Assembly: GCA_046299555.1 (NCBI GenBank)
Contig: JBKBHS010000001.1
Location: 1,178,001-1,242,000, forward strand
From: CALKJP01 sp046299555
Lineage (GTDB): Bacteria; Bacteroidota; Bacteroidia; JACCXN01
DNA: 64,000 nucleotides
Direction of reading: 5' to 3'
Position numbers and translations under genes: made by a program. A model generated the notes under the pieces. It was not told where the DNA came from. It ran no database searches and saw only the letters and a list, made by a program, of their open reading frames with translations. Below, in pieces: positions 54,502 to 63,398 of this stretch (positions are counted from its first letter, which is position 1; every line of letters begins with the position of its first letter).

Positions 54502-55889
54502 ATGGTATAATTTCATTTAAATATCTATTACCGTTAGTTTCATTAACAATCTATTTATTGTTTTTTTCAATCCATTTAAACAATAACGAAATTATTGGTT
54601 TTGTAATTTTTGGCTACATCCTTTTAAGGTTAATTTATAATTCCGGCAAAGAAATACCCATTAAAGAAATTTTACTGGTATTATTAATATTACAATATTT
54701 TGTAGCACCATCTGTTGTTTATAATAAATTTAATAATGATGTTGGTGACTTTGGTTATGAAATGAAAGTAGATAAAGAATTTTATTTTTCATTTTTAATA
54801 AATTCTATCATTGCTATTTCTGTTGGTTTGTATTTTCCAATTTTTAAAACAAACATAAAAACTACTGAACTTTTCAATAAAATAAATAATTTGAAAGATA
54901 ATTTTAAAATCGGAATACTATTATTAGGCATTGGCTTTATTTCACATATTTTTATTCCCTTTTTCCCATCTACATTTGCTTTTCTAGCCATATTTTTAAC
55001 TAATCTAAAATATGTAGGTATATTTTTTATTTATTTTTCAAACAATCCTTATCGAATTGTATATATATTTTTGGTATTATCTTATTTAGTATTAAATATT
55101 ATTTCGGGTGGAGTGTTTATTGATTTATTTATTTGGGGATTATTTATTGCATCCTATTTTATTTTAAATAAAAAAATAAGTACTGCTATTAAAATAGCAT
55201 TTTTAGTATTTGGTGCTTTTACAGCACTTTTAATTCAATCAATCAAAGCTGATTACAGAAAAGAAATATGGGATGACGACAATAACGAAGAGTTAAACGA
55301 GGAACAAGTTTTTATTAATTTAACCAGTGCTAAATTAGAAAACGCATCTACCATTTTTGAGGAAGATAATTTAAAGTCTTTTTATTCAAGAATTAATCAA
55401 GGTTGGATTTTAAGTAATGTTTTAGAGCATGTGCCCAAATATCAAGACTTTTCAAATGGTGAAATTTTTTGGAGAGAATTACAGGGAATTATATTACCTC
55501 GAATTATTGCACCAAATAAAATTACTGCAAGTGGAAAAGATGCAAAAGATAAGTTTATTAAATATACCGGCAGATTATTGCATGGTAATACTACCATGAA
55601 CATAGGGCTTATAGCTGACGGTTATATTAATTTCGGACAAATAGGTTGTTGGATTTATTTATTTTTTATTGGATTATTTTTAAATTATGTTTTATACAAA
55701 ATAAATGAACTTTGTAAAAATTATCCAACATTAATATTTTTTATTCCAATCTTATTTTTTTATGTATTGCGTACAGGTAATGATTTTTATATGATAATGA
55801 ATTATTTGGTTAAGTCATCAATGTTACTTGCTGTTTTTATTTATTTATTTAAACAAATATTTTATAAACCCGAAATTGAAAAAAACTAA
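54498..55889 (+). CDS. wzy: Wzy-type oligosaccharide repeat-unit polymerase
   Basis: A 463-residue membrane protein with about 11 hydrophobic segments and a large hydrophilic loop (about 255-375). The loop contains INQGWILSNVLEHVPKYQDF, GEIFWRELQGIILPRI and a following MNIGLIADGYINFG stretch. This arrangement is typical of Wzy-family polymerases, which are poorly conserved, so the call rests on topology and locus context. It would polymerise lipid-linked repeat units in the periplasm. Confidence 0.82.
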   Translation: MNGIISFKYLLPLVSLTIYLLFFSIHLNNNEIIGFVIFGYILLRLIYNSGKEIPIKEILLVLLILQYFVAPSVVYNKFNNDVGDFGYEMKVDKEFYFSFLINSIIAISVGLYFPIFKTNIKTTELFNKINNLKDNFKIGILLLGIGFISHIFIPFFPSTFAFLAIFLTNLKYVGIFFIYFSNNPYRIVYIFLVLSYLVLNIISGGVFIDLFIWGLFIASYFILNKKISTAIKIAFLVFGAFTALLIQSIKADYRKEIWDDDNNEELNEEQVFINLTSAKLENASTIFEEDNLKSFYSRINQGWILSNVLEHVPKYQDFSNGEIFWRELQGIILPRIIAPNKITASGKDAKDKFIKYTGRLLHGNTTMNIGLIADGYINFGQIGCWIYLFFIGLFLNYVLYKINELCKNYPTLIFFIPILFFYVLRTGNDFYMIMNYLVKSSMLLAVFIYLFKQIFYKPEIEKN

Positions 55890-57024
55890 AATCGTCATAT
55901 TTATCGATTGGTATTTACCGGCATATAAAGCAGGAGGGCCTGTAAAATCTATTGCTAATCTTATTGAATTATTAAAAGATAAAGCAGAATTTTATTTAAT
56001 TACAGGTGACAGAGATTTAGGGGACAATGTTCCATTTGAAGGTATAGAACTAAATAAATGGACAAGCAATAACGGAGTTAATTTATTATATCTAAACAAA
56101 AAAAAACAATCAATATATACTTATAAAGAACAATTAAATTTAATACAACCCGATATTGTATACATCAACGGAATATTCTCAATTAATTTTAGTATTAAAC
56201 CTTTATTTGCTTCAAAAAATAAAACAAAAACTATCATTGCACCTCGCGGTATGTTAGGCGAAGGGGCTTTGAAAATTAAATCATTTAAAAAAAGATTTTT
56301 TTTAAAACTAACAAATTTTCTGGGGCTTTATAAAAATGTTATATGGCATGTAACCGATGATACTGAAAAGAATGAAGTTCAAATAAATATAAATAACTAT
56401 AAAGAAGTTTATGTTATTCCCAATGTGCCAATAAAGGTGAATAAAGAGATCTTTCAATTGAAAGAAAAAAGTGAAAATAAACTCAAACTTGTATTTATAT
56501 CAAGAATTTCTAAAAAGAAAAATTTATATTTCTTATTAGAATTAATTAATGATTTAAAAAGTAATCAGAATATAGAGCTAGATATTTGGGGACCTATTGA
56601 AGATAAATATTATTTTAATAAATGCAAAAATTTAATAGATACTATTAATCAATATAATAAAAATACGGTTTATTATAAAGGTGAACTTATATGGAACGAA
56701 ATTGAGAATACAATTAAAAAATATGATTTTTTTATTTTACCAACTTTACATGAAAATTTTGGTCATGTCATTTTTGAATCTCTTACATTTGGAGTGCCTG
56801 TAATTATCAGCAATAACACACCTTGGAGAAATTTACAGCAACTAAAAATGGGATGGGATTTAGATTTAAATAATAAAGATGAATGGATTAGAGCTATTAC
56901 AGCAGCATTAAAAATGACTAAATATGAATATAATGAATATTGTATAAAATGTATTGATTTTACAAAAAAATGGTTTAGTGAACAAAAATTATCTGATAAA
57001 TATTCGATTCTTTTTAATCTATAA
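55876..57024 (+). CDS. glycosyltransferase family 4
   Basis: The most natural start is the TTG at 55876 (LKKTKIVIFIDWYLPAYKAGG), overlapping wzy by 14 bp and giving 382 residues. A TTG at 55828 would add a hydrophobic leader that lies wholly within wzy. FIDWYLPAYKAGGPVKSI is a typical opening for a GT4 group of capsule and colanic-acid loci. The donor domain has LKLVFISRISKKKNLYFLLEL, ELDIWGPIEDKYY and LHENFGHVIFESLTFGVPVI (near 292) with Glu-X7-Glu. Confidence 0.84.
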   Translation: MKKTKIVIFIDWYLPAYKAGGPVKSIANLIELLKDKAEFYLITGDRDLGDNVPFEGIELNKWTSNNGVNLLYLNKKKQSIYTYKEQLNLIQPDIVYINGIFSINFSIKPLFASKNKTKTIIAPRGMLGEGALKIKSFKKRFFLKLTNFLGLYKNVIWHVTDDTEKNEVQININNYKEVYVIPNVPIKVNKEIFQLKEKSENKLKLVFISRISKKKNLYFLLELINDLKSNQNIELDIWGPIEDKYYFNKCKNLIDTINQYNKNTVYYKGELIWNEIENTIKKYDFFILPTLHENFGHVIFESLTFGVPVIISNNTPWRNLQQLKMGWDLDLNNKDEWIRAITAALKMTKYEYNEYCIKCIDFTKKWFSEQKLSDKYSILFNL

Positions 57025-57026
57025 TA

Positions 57027-57581
57027 ATGAAAAATAAAATACAATTAAGCCAATTCAATAATCAATGGTATAATCCCGGTAGAGGTATTTTATTAAGAAT
57101 TATTTGGTATTGCGTAAATGTATGTTTTATAAAAAGTTCACATCCTTTTTCATTTTTAAGGGTTTATTTACTGCGTTTATTCGGTTCTAAAATTGGTAAA
57201 GGAGTAGTTATTAAACCCTCTGTAAATATAAAATATCCTTGGCGTTTAATTATTGGAAATTATGTTTGGATTGGTGAAAATGTGTGGATAGATAATTTAG
57301 ATAATATTGAAATAGGGAATAATGTTTGTATATCGCAAGGCGCAATGCTTTTAAGTGGTAATCATAATTATAAGAAACATAGTTTCGACTTAATAATTGC
57401 GCCTATTATTTTAGAAGATGGAGTATGGATTGGGGCTAAAGCTATTGTTACAGGAGGTACTATTTGCAAAAATCATTCAATGCTAGCTGTGGCATCTGTT
57501 GCCCCAAAAATAATGGAAGCTTTTTCAATTTATAGAGGAAACCCTGCAATTAAAATTAGAGAAAGAATAATTGAAGCTTAA
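57027..57581 (+). CDS. WcaF-like putative colanic-acid-type acetyltransferase
   Basis: A 184-residue left-handed beta-helix acetyltransferase. The N-terminus FNNQWYNPGRGILLRIIWYCVN is the characteristic WcaF opening. The helix turns are clear (IKPSVNIKYPWRLIIGNYVWIGENVWIDNL, IGNNVCISQGAMLLSGNHNY, EDGVWIGAKAIVTGGTICKNH). The probable catalytic His is in GNHNY. It acetylates a sugar of the repeat unit. It is 2 bp after the GT4 gene and 1 bp before the GT2 gene. Confidence 0.85.
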   Translation: MKNKIQLSQFNNQWYNPGRGILLRIIWYCVNVCFIKSSHPFSFLRVYLLRLFGSKIGKGVVIKPSVNIKYPWRLIIGNYVWIGENVWIDNLDNIEIGNNVCISQGAMLLSGNHNYKKHSFDLIIAPIILEDGVWIGAKAIVTGGTICKNHSMLAVASVAPKIMEAFSIYRGNPAIKIRERIIEA

Positions 57582-57582
57582 C

Positions 57583-58329
57583 ATGCTTAAAATCTCCATC
57601 ATTACAGTTTCATTTAATAGCGCCAATACCATTGAATATACAATACAATCGGTGTTACAACAACAATATTCCAATATTGAATACATTATCATTGATGGAG
57701 CTTCAACTGATAATACATTAAATATAATTAATAAATATCGAGATAAAATTTCTGTAATAGTTTCAGAAAAAGATAATGGCATTTACCATGCCATGAATAA
57801 AGGCTTAAAATTGGCTACAGGCGATATAATTGGCATTTTAAACAGCGATGATTTTTATGCAGATGAATTTGTGCTAAGCGATGTTGTAAAATTATTTGAA
57901 AAAACACATGCTGATGCAATATATGCCGATTTGCAATATGTTGATGCAATTGACACTCGAAAGGTAAAACGCCATTGGAAATCCGGGAAATATAAACCCG
58001 GTGATTTTTTATTTGGTTGGATGCCGCCACACCCCACCTTTTTTGTTAGGAAAGAAGTGTATGAAAAATACGGAATGTTCAATGAAAGCCTTCGTTCAGC
58101 TGCCGATTATGAATTAATGCTGCGTTTTATTCATAAACATCAAATAAGTATAGATTATTTACCGCGCGTTATTGTAAAAATGCGTAGTGGAGGGCAAAGT
58201 AATATAACGGTAAAAAATCGAATAAATGCCAATATCGAAGACCGCAAGGCATGGGAAATAAATGGTATAAAACCCTATTTTTTTACCCTTTATTTAAAAC
58301 CTCTCAGAAAGTTGAAACAATTTATATAG
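57583..58329 (+). CDS. glycosyltransferase family 2
   Basis: A 248-residue GT-A enzyme starting at ATG 57583; an in-frame TTG at 57571 would add four residues. ISIITVSFNSANTIEYTIQSVLQQQ opens the domain, IIIDGASTDNT follows, and the metal-binding DxD-like motif is GILNSDDFYADEF. GWMPPHPTFFVRKEVYEKYG and AADYELMLRF are typical of WcaE/WcaA-like transferases. It is the last gene of the polysaccharide locus, followed by a noncoding gap. Confidence 0.9.
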   Translation: MLKISIITVSFNSANTIEYTIQSVLQQQYSNIEYIIIDGASTDNTLNIINKYRDKISVIVSEKDNGIYHAMNKGLKLATGDIIGILNSDDFYADEFVLSDVVKLFEKTHADAIYADLQYVDAIDTRKVKRHWKSGKYKPGDFLFGWMPPHPTFFVRKEVYEKYGMFNESLRSAADYELMLRFIHKHQISIDYLPRVIVKMRSGGQSNITVKNRINANIEDRKAWEINGIKPYFFTLYLKPLRKLKQFI

Positions 58330-58719
58330 GCGTAAGTCGTAAGTTGTAAGTCATAAGGAGTAAGGCAAAGGGGTAATTTGTGAATTAGAAATTTAATGAA
58401 TTGGTGATTTGAAATTGTGAAAATTTGTGGATGTGTCAATGAATCAATAAATCTCCAACTTTAACACTTTAAAACCTTCTAACTTTTTATACCTGAAATC
58501 AATCTCAATTAGTTTCAAGCAATCTCAATAACCAGTAACCAATAACCACTAACCACTAACAAATAACAAATAACAAATAACCAATAACCATTAACCATTA
58601 ATCATTAACTATTTGTCAATCTATAACTTTAACACGTTCCAACTTTTTAACCAATCTGCAATCTTCTAATCTGTAATCTTCAAACAAATACTTAATTTTA
58701 TTACCTTGCAAGCTAATTT
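58330..58719. other. noncoding spacer of heptamer-type repeat sequence
   Basis: No gene or RNA was recognised in this 390-bp stretch. Much of it is built from seven-base tandem units of several families: five GTAAGT-type heptamers at 58331-58365, twelve TAACC-type heptamers at 58527-58610, and four AATCTNN-type heptamers at 58653-58680. Between them are looser AATTTGTGA- and AACTTTAAC-like words. A TACCTTGC near 58702 is a weak -7 candidate for the next gene. Confidence 0.8.
58527..58610. repeat. twelve-copy heptamer tandem repeat (consensus ANTAACC)
   Basis: Twelve contiguous seven-base units (84 bp) fit the pattern A-N-T-A-A-C-C, with AATAACC, AGTAACC, ACTAACC and AATAACA among the variants and ATTAATC/ATTAACT at the end. 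The phase is kept with no insertion or deletion. Confidence 0.9.
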
Positions 58720-60885
58720 ATGCGTAAGCTAATAATTACATACAAGGCTATTGTTTTCCTCCTTTTTTTAGGAACTAAAATGACTTATGCTCAGAGCGAG
58801 TTAGATAGTTTATTTAAAATTCTACCTAATGAAAAGAATTTAAAACGAGTAGAAATTATATGCCAAATATCTAAACTATATAGAGGTATTGATGCCGACT
58901 CAGTTAAAATACTTGCAGAAGAAGCATTAATGATAGCTAAACAATTTAACAATCCATCATACATAGCCGAAGCCTATAATGCCTTGGGAGGAGCTTTTTT
59001 GTTTAAAGGTGATTTTAATAAAGCTATTGATAATTTTCAATTAGCACTCCTAAATTTTTCAAACATTAATGATTTAAATCGTACAGCCGATATGATGAAT
59101 AATTTGGGAGTAGTACACCGTAAAATGGGTAAATATGAAAAGGCAATTCGTTATTACATTGAGGCTCTTAAAATAAAGGAGAAAAGTGAAGATAAAACAG
59201 AATTAATTTCATTGTTAAATAATATAGGAGGAATCTATTATTATCAAAAAAATTATAAAAAAGCAGAAGAATATTATTCCAGAGTACTCGAATTATCGCT
59301 TCAAACAGGAGATAATGTTGGGATAGCAGCTTCCTATAATAACTTATCGCTCATTGCTTTTGAACAAAAGAAATTCGATAAAGCGCTGGAATTAAATAAA
59401 AAAGCATTAGAATTAAGAAAATTAAATAACGACCAACATGGAATAGCTGTTAGTTTAAATAATATGGGTAGAATTTACCAAGCTATTCACGATTATAATC
59501 AAGCAGTTTATTATTTTTTACAAGCATTTGAGCGCTATCAAAAATCAGGCGACTGGGATGGAGCCGCCAATACTTTATATAACATCGGTTCAATTTATCA
59601 CGAAAAAAAAGAATTTAAAACAGCATTAAATTTTTTAGAAAAAAGTGCACGCATATCCGATTCATTAGAAGCAAACGTAAACTTAAGAGATAATTACAAA
59701 GTAATGGCAGAGTGCTACAGCGCATTGGGGAATATAACAAAAGCTTACGAGTGCCTTAGAGAATTTGTAATTCTTAACGACTCCATCATGAACGAACAAA
59801 TTTTAAAACAAACTGCTGAACTCGAAGCGCAATATGAATCAGGAAGAAAAGAATCGGAAATTAAATTATTAAAACAAGAAAAATTAATTCAGCAAAAAGA
59901 TAATGAAAGGCAAAAGGCCGAAATAAATCGCCAGCGCATATTACGTAATTCTCTTTTGGCGGGTTTAGGATTTATTATCATAATTGTAATATTGGTTTTA
60001 ATTCAATATTCTCAAAAACAAAAAGCTAATAAAAAATTACAAAAACAAAATGAGGAAATTAACCAGCAAAAAATATTAATAGAACAAAAAAGTAACGAGA
60101 TTGCCGAAAAAAATAAAGAAATTACCGATAGTATTAGGTATGCACAACGTATTCAACATGCCATTTTTCCGGTTGAAAGTTTAATAAAAACATATCTGCC
60201 ACAATCTTTTGTTTTATTTAAACCTAAAGATATTGTAAGTGGCGATTTTTATTGGTTTCAACCAAGTTTTTTAAACAATGATTTATTTTACATAGCAGCC
60301 GTTGATTGTACAGGACATGGCGTTCCCGGAGCTTTTATGAGTATTGTTGGAAATAATTTATTGACAGAGGCAGTTAAGGTTTCCGGAAAAATACAACCAT
60401 CAGAAATTTTAGACGAACTCAACAAGAATTTAACGATACATCTTCATCAAAAAAACGATAATTCAGGAATAAAAGATGGAATGGATATAGCATTATGTGC
60501 TATTGATAAAGACAAAAAAATACTCTCATTTGCAGGAGCATACAATAATCTTTATATGATAAGAAATAATGAGCTTCTAATTTTTAATGCTGATAAAAAA
60601 GCCATTGGAACGTGGTCGCAAGATAATTATACACCATTTAATCAACACGAAATAGCAATACAACAAGATGATGTGTTTTATATATTTTCTGATGGATATG
60701 CCGATCAATTTGGTGGTCCAAAAGGAAAGAAATTTAAAGCAGCACAATTAAGGGATTTCCTATTACATATTCATAAGCATGAATTTGAAACCCAACAAAA
60801 ACTCTTAAGTCAAAAATTCGAAAGCTGGAAAGGGAATCTTGAACAAGTGGATGATGTTTTAATTATAGGATTTAAAGTAGTATAA
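58720..60885 (+). CDS. TPR-domain SpoIIE-family serine phosphatase
   Basis: A 721-residue signalling protein. Residues 1-25 are a signal peptide. About 45-370 are TPR repeats of the long, tandem type (AEAYNALGGAFLFKGDFNKAID, AASYNNLSLIAFEQKKFDKALE). A membrane segment lies at about 413-431 (AGLGFIIIIVILVLIQYS), followed by a coiled coil. The C-terminal PP2C-like SpoIIE domain (about 500-721) has VSGDFYW, AVDCTGHGVPGAFMSI (near 529, metal-binding Asp) and FSDGYADQFGG (near 657). Topology suggests periplasmic TPR sensing and cytoplasmic dephosphorylation, perhaps of an anti-anti-sigma factor. It is separated from the polysaccharide locus by the repeat spacer. Confidence 0.88.
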   Translation: MRKLIITYKAIVFLLFLGTKMTYAQSELDSLFKILPNEKNLKRVEIICQISKLYRGIDADSVKILAEEALMIAKQFNNPSYIAEAYNALGGAFLFKGDFNKAIDNFQLALLNFSNINDLNRTADMMNNLGVVHRKMGKYEKAIRYYIEALKIKEKSEDKTELISLLNNIGGIYYYQKNYKKAEEYYSRVLELSLQTGDNVGIAASYNNLSLIAFEQKKFDKALELNKKALELRKLNNDQHGIAVSLNNMGRIYQAIHDYNQAVYYFLQAFERYQKSGDWDGAANTLYNIGSIYHEKKEFKTALNFLEKSARISDSLEANVNLRDNYKVMAECYSALGNITKAYECLREFVILNDSIMNEQILKQTAELEAQYESGRKESEIKLLKQEKLIQQKDNERQKAEINRQRILRNSLLAGLGFIIIIVILVLIQYSQKQKANKKLQKQNEEINQQKILIEQKSNEIAEKNKEITDSIRYAQRIQHAIFPVESLIKTYLPQSFVLFKPKDIVSGDFYWFQPSFLNNDLFYIAAVDCTGHGVPGAFMSIVGNNLLTEAVKVSGKIQPSEILDELNKNLTIHLHQKNDNSGIKDGMDIALCAIDKDKKILSFAGAYNNLYMIRNNELLIFNADKKAIGTWSQDNYTPFNQHEIAIQQDDVFYIFSDGYADQFGGPKGKKFKAAQLRDFLLHIHKHEFETQQKLLSQKFESWKGNLEQVDDVLIIGFKVV

Positions 60886-60945
60886 ATTATAAAATAAATT
60901 AGGTAAATTCGCAACTTCCCACCTTAATTGAACTTTTTATAAAAG

Positions 60946-61677
60946 ATGTTAGCCTTATTTAGAAAAGAAATCAGCAGTTTTTTAAATTCATTAATCGGCT
61001 ATATTGTAATAGTAGTATTTCTTGCAATTGTAAGTTTGTTTATGTGGGTTTTTCCGGGAGAAATGAATATACTCGATGCCGGTTATGCTAATATTGATAC
61101 CTTATTTGTTATTGCTCCATGGGTATTTATGTTTTTAGTTCCTGCCATTACCATGCGTTCTTTTGCTGATGAAAAAAAAACAGGAACTATTGAACTTTTA
61201 CTTACCCGACCATTAAGCGATTTTCAAATAATTATGGCCAAATATCTTGCCGGTGTTACCTTAGTTTTATTATCATTAATACCCACCTTGGTTTATTATA
61301 TTTCTGTTCACCTATTAGGAAATCCAATTGGAAATATTGATACAGGAGGTATGTGGGGTTCCTATATAGGTTTGTTTTTTTTAGCATCAGGTTTTGTTGC
61401 AATTGGAATTTTTTCATCATCCATAACCGAAAATCAAATCATTTCATTTATTGTAGCAGTTTTTTTATCATTCTTTTTTTACATAGGTTTCGATTCTATA
61501 AGTAACCTCGCATTATTTGGTAAAATTGATGCGCTTATTTTACAACTTGGAATACAAGAACATTATTTATCCATGAGCCGAGGTGTAATCGATACACGCG
61601 ATGTGGTTTATTTTTTCAGTTTAGCAGCATTGTTTCTCTTATTAACTAAAACCGTGTTGGAGAGTAGAAAATGGTAA
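60946..61677 (+). CDS. gldF: gliding motility-associated ABC transporter permease GldF
   Basis: A 243-residue inner-membrane ABC permease with six hydrophobic segments. LFRKEISSFLNSLIGYIVI is the typical GldF opening. WVFMFLVPAITMRSFADEKKTGTIELLLTRPLS is the cytoplasmic loop that contacts the ATPase. GldF works with GldA and GldG and is required for gliding in some Flavobacteriia, but homologues also occur in non-gliders. The ATPase gene gldA is not here. It overlaps gldG by 7 bp. Confidence 0.88.
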   Translation: MLALFRKEISSFLNSLIGYIVIVVFLAIVSLFMWVFPGEMNILDAGYANIDTLFVIAPWVFMFLVPAITMRSFADEKKTGTIELLLTRPLSDFQIIMAKYLAGVTLVLLSLIPTLVYYISVHLLGNPIGNIDTGGMWGSYIGLFFLASGFVAIGIFSSSITENQIISFIVAVFLSFFFYIGFDSISNLALFGKIDALILQLGIQEHYLSMSRGVIDTRDVVYFFSLAALFLLLTKTVLESRKW

Positions 61678-63371
61678 AAAAGGGAAGTAATAAGCGTAAT
61701 GATTTACTAAACTTATTTTTAGGTTTAGCAATCATCATTTTAATCAACATTATTTCGACATATACATTTAAACGATTTGATTTAACTACTGAAAAACGAT
61801 TTACTTTATCAGATGCAACGGTTGAAATGCTTAAAAAATTAGATGATGTAGTATTTGTGCGTGTTTATTTAGAAGGCGAATTCCCGGCAGGATTTAAACG
61901 CTTGAGAAACGCAACTAAAGAAATGTTGGATGAATTTAGAGCCATTGCGGGTGAAAATATACAATACGAATTTATCGACCCATCTGCCAATCCAGATGTT
62001 AAAGAACGTAATGCCTTATACGCGCAACTTACCAAACAAGGAATTCAATATACCAATTTAGAATACCGTGAGGGCGAAAGTAAATCGGAAAAAATCATTT
62101 TTCCCGGAGCAATTGTAGCATATAAAGAAAAAGAAGCAGCTGTTCAAATTTTAAAAAGTCAAATAGGAGTACCTCCGGAAGTAATGTTAAACAATTCTAT
62201 TCAACAATTAGAATATGAATTCGCAAATACGATTAGAAAATTAGCAAGCGATAAAGTAAGTAATGTAGCCTTTATTGAAGGTCATGGAGAGCTTGATTCG
62301 CTTCACACTGCAGATATAATGAAATCATTATCGGAGTACTATAATGTTTCTCGCATTAAATTAAATGAGCAATTAAAAGCCTTGCAAAATATAGATGCCA
62401 TTGTAATTGCAAAACCAGATTCAGCATTTTCTGAAAAAGATAAGTTTATAATAGATCAATTTATAATGCGTGGAGGTAAAGTTTTGTGGATGATTGATCG
62501 TACCGATGCCAATATGGATAGTTTAAGTAAATCGCCCAACCAAATGGCTCTTACAAAAGATTTAAATTTAGATGATATGCTATTTAATTATGGAGTTAGA
62601 ATCAATACTAATCTTGTTCAAGATATTCAAGCAGTTCCAATACCAATAGTAATTGGGTATATAGGTAATCAACCACAACAAAAGTTTTTTCCTTGGTATT
62701 ACTTTCCTTTAATTATGCCTTATTCAAAACATCCGATAGTTAGAAATTTAAATGCCATAAAAGCCGAGTTTATTAGTACCATCGATACAGTTGGAGCAAA
62801 AAACATTGTTAAAACACCAATTTTACATAGTTCAAAATATACTAAAGTTTTACCAACACCTGTTAGAATAAGTATTAATATGCTTCGTGAAGAACCCAAA
62901 ATGGAACAATTTAATAAATCATTTCAACCATTGGCGGTATTGTTAGAAGGAGAATTTGAATCGAATTTTAAAAATAGATTAGCACCTGAATTAGTTGACA
63001 GCAAAGAAATAAATTATAGAGAAAAGGGAGTTGCAACTAAGATGATTGTAGTGGCAGATGGTGATATTATAAAAAATCAAATTCAATATTCAACCGGAAG
63101 AGCTATGCCTTTAGGTTATGATAAATATACCAATGAAGTTTACGGAAATAAAAATTTTATCTTAAATGCCATGAATTATTTACTCGATGATTCGGGATTA
63201 ATTGGCGCTCGCTCAAAAGAAATAAAGCTACGATTACTCGATATAGATAAATTGAGAAAAGAACGTGCACGCTGGCAATTTATAAATATTGTTTTGCCTA
63301 TATTATTGGTAGTTGTATATGGATTAATACGATTTTACTGGAGAAAAAGAAAATATACAACCGCCTTTTAA
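61671..63371 (+). CDS. gldG: gliding motility-associated ABC transporter auxiliary protein GldG
   Basis: A 566-residue protein with one N-terminal (about 12-32) and one C-terminal (about 535-555) membrane segment and a large periplasmic domain. TYTFKRFDLTTEKRFTLS, FVRVYLEGEFPAGFKRL and IQYEFIDPSANPD are typical of GldG. NVAFIEGHGELDS and KVLWMIDRTDANMDSLS match the ABC-type uncharacterised transport/gliding domain. It follows gldF with a 7-bp overlap, and the two gene products form the membrane part of the GldAFG transporter. Confidence 0.88.
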   Translation: MVKKGSNKRNDLLNLFLGLAIIILINIISTYTFKRFDLTTEKRFTLSDATVEMLKKLDDVVFVRVYLEGEFPAGFKRLRNATKEMLDEFRAIAGENIQYEFIDPSANPDVKERNALYAQLTKQGIQYTNLEYREGESKSEKIIFPGAIVAYKEKEAAVQILKSQIGVPPEVMLNNSIQQLEYEFANTIRKLASDKVSNVAFIEGHGELDSLHTADIMKSLSEYYNVSRIKLNEQLKALQNIDAIVIAKPDSAFSEKDKFIIDQFIMRGGKVLWMIDRTDANMDSLSKSPNQMALTKDLNLDDMLFNYGVRINTNLVQDIQAVPIPIVIGYIGNQPQQKFFPWYYFPLIMPYSKHPIVRNLNAIKAEFISTIDTVGAKNIVKTPILHSSKYTKVLPTPVRISINMLREEPKMEQFNKSFQPLAVLLEGEFESNFKNRLAPELVDSKEINYREKGVATKMIVVADGDIIKNQIQYSTGRAMPLGYDKYTNEVYGNKNFILNAMNYLLDDSGLIGARSKEIKLRLLDIDKLRKERARWQFINIVLPILLVVVYGLIRFYWRKRKYTTAF

Positions 63372-63398
63372 TAATTAGTTACGATTAAATTTATACCT

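Noticed and set aside
58527..58610. Possible CRISPR or telomere-like array
   Set aside because: Seven-base units with no spacers. The variant units and internal position do not suit a telomere.
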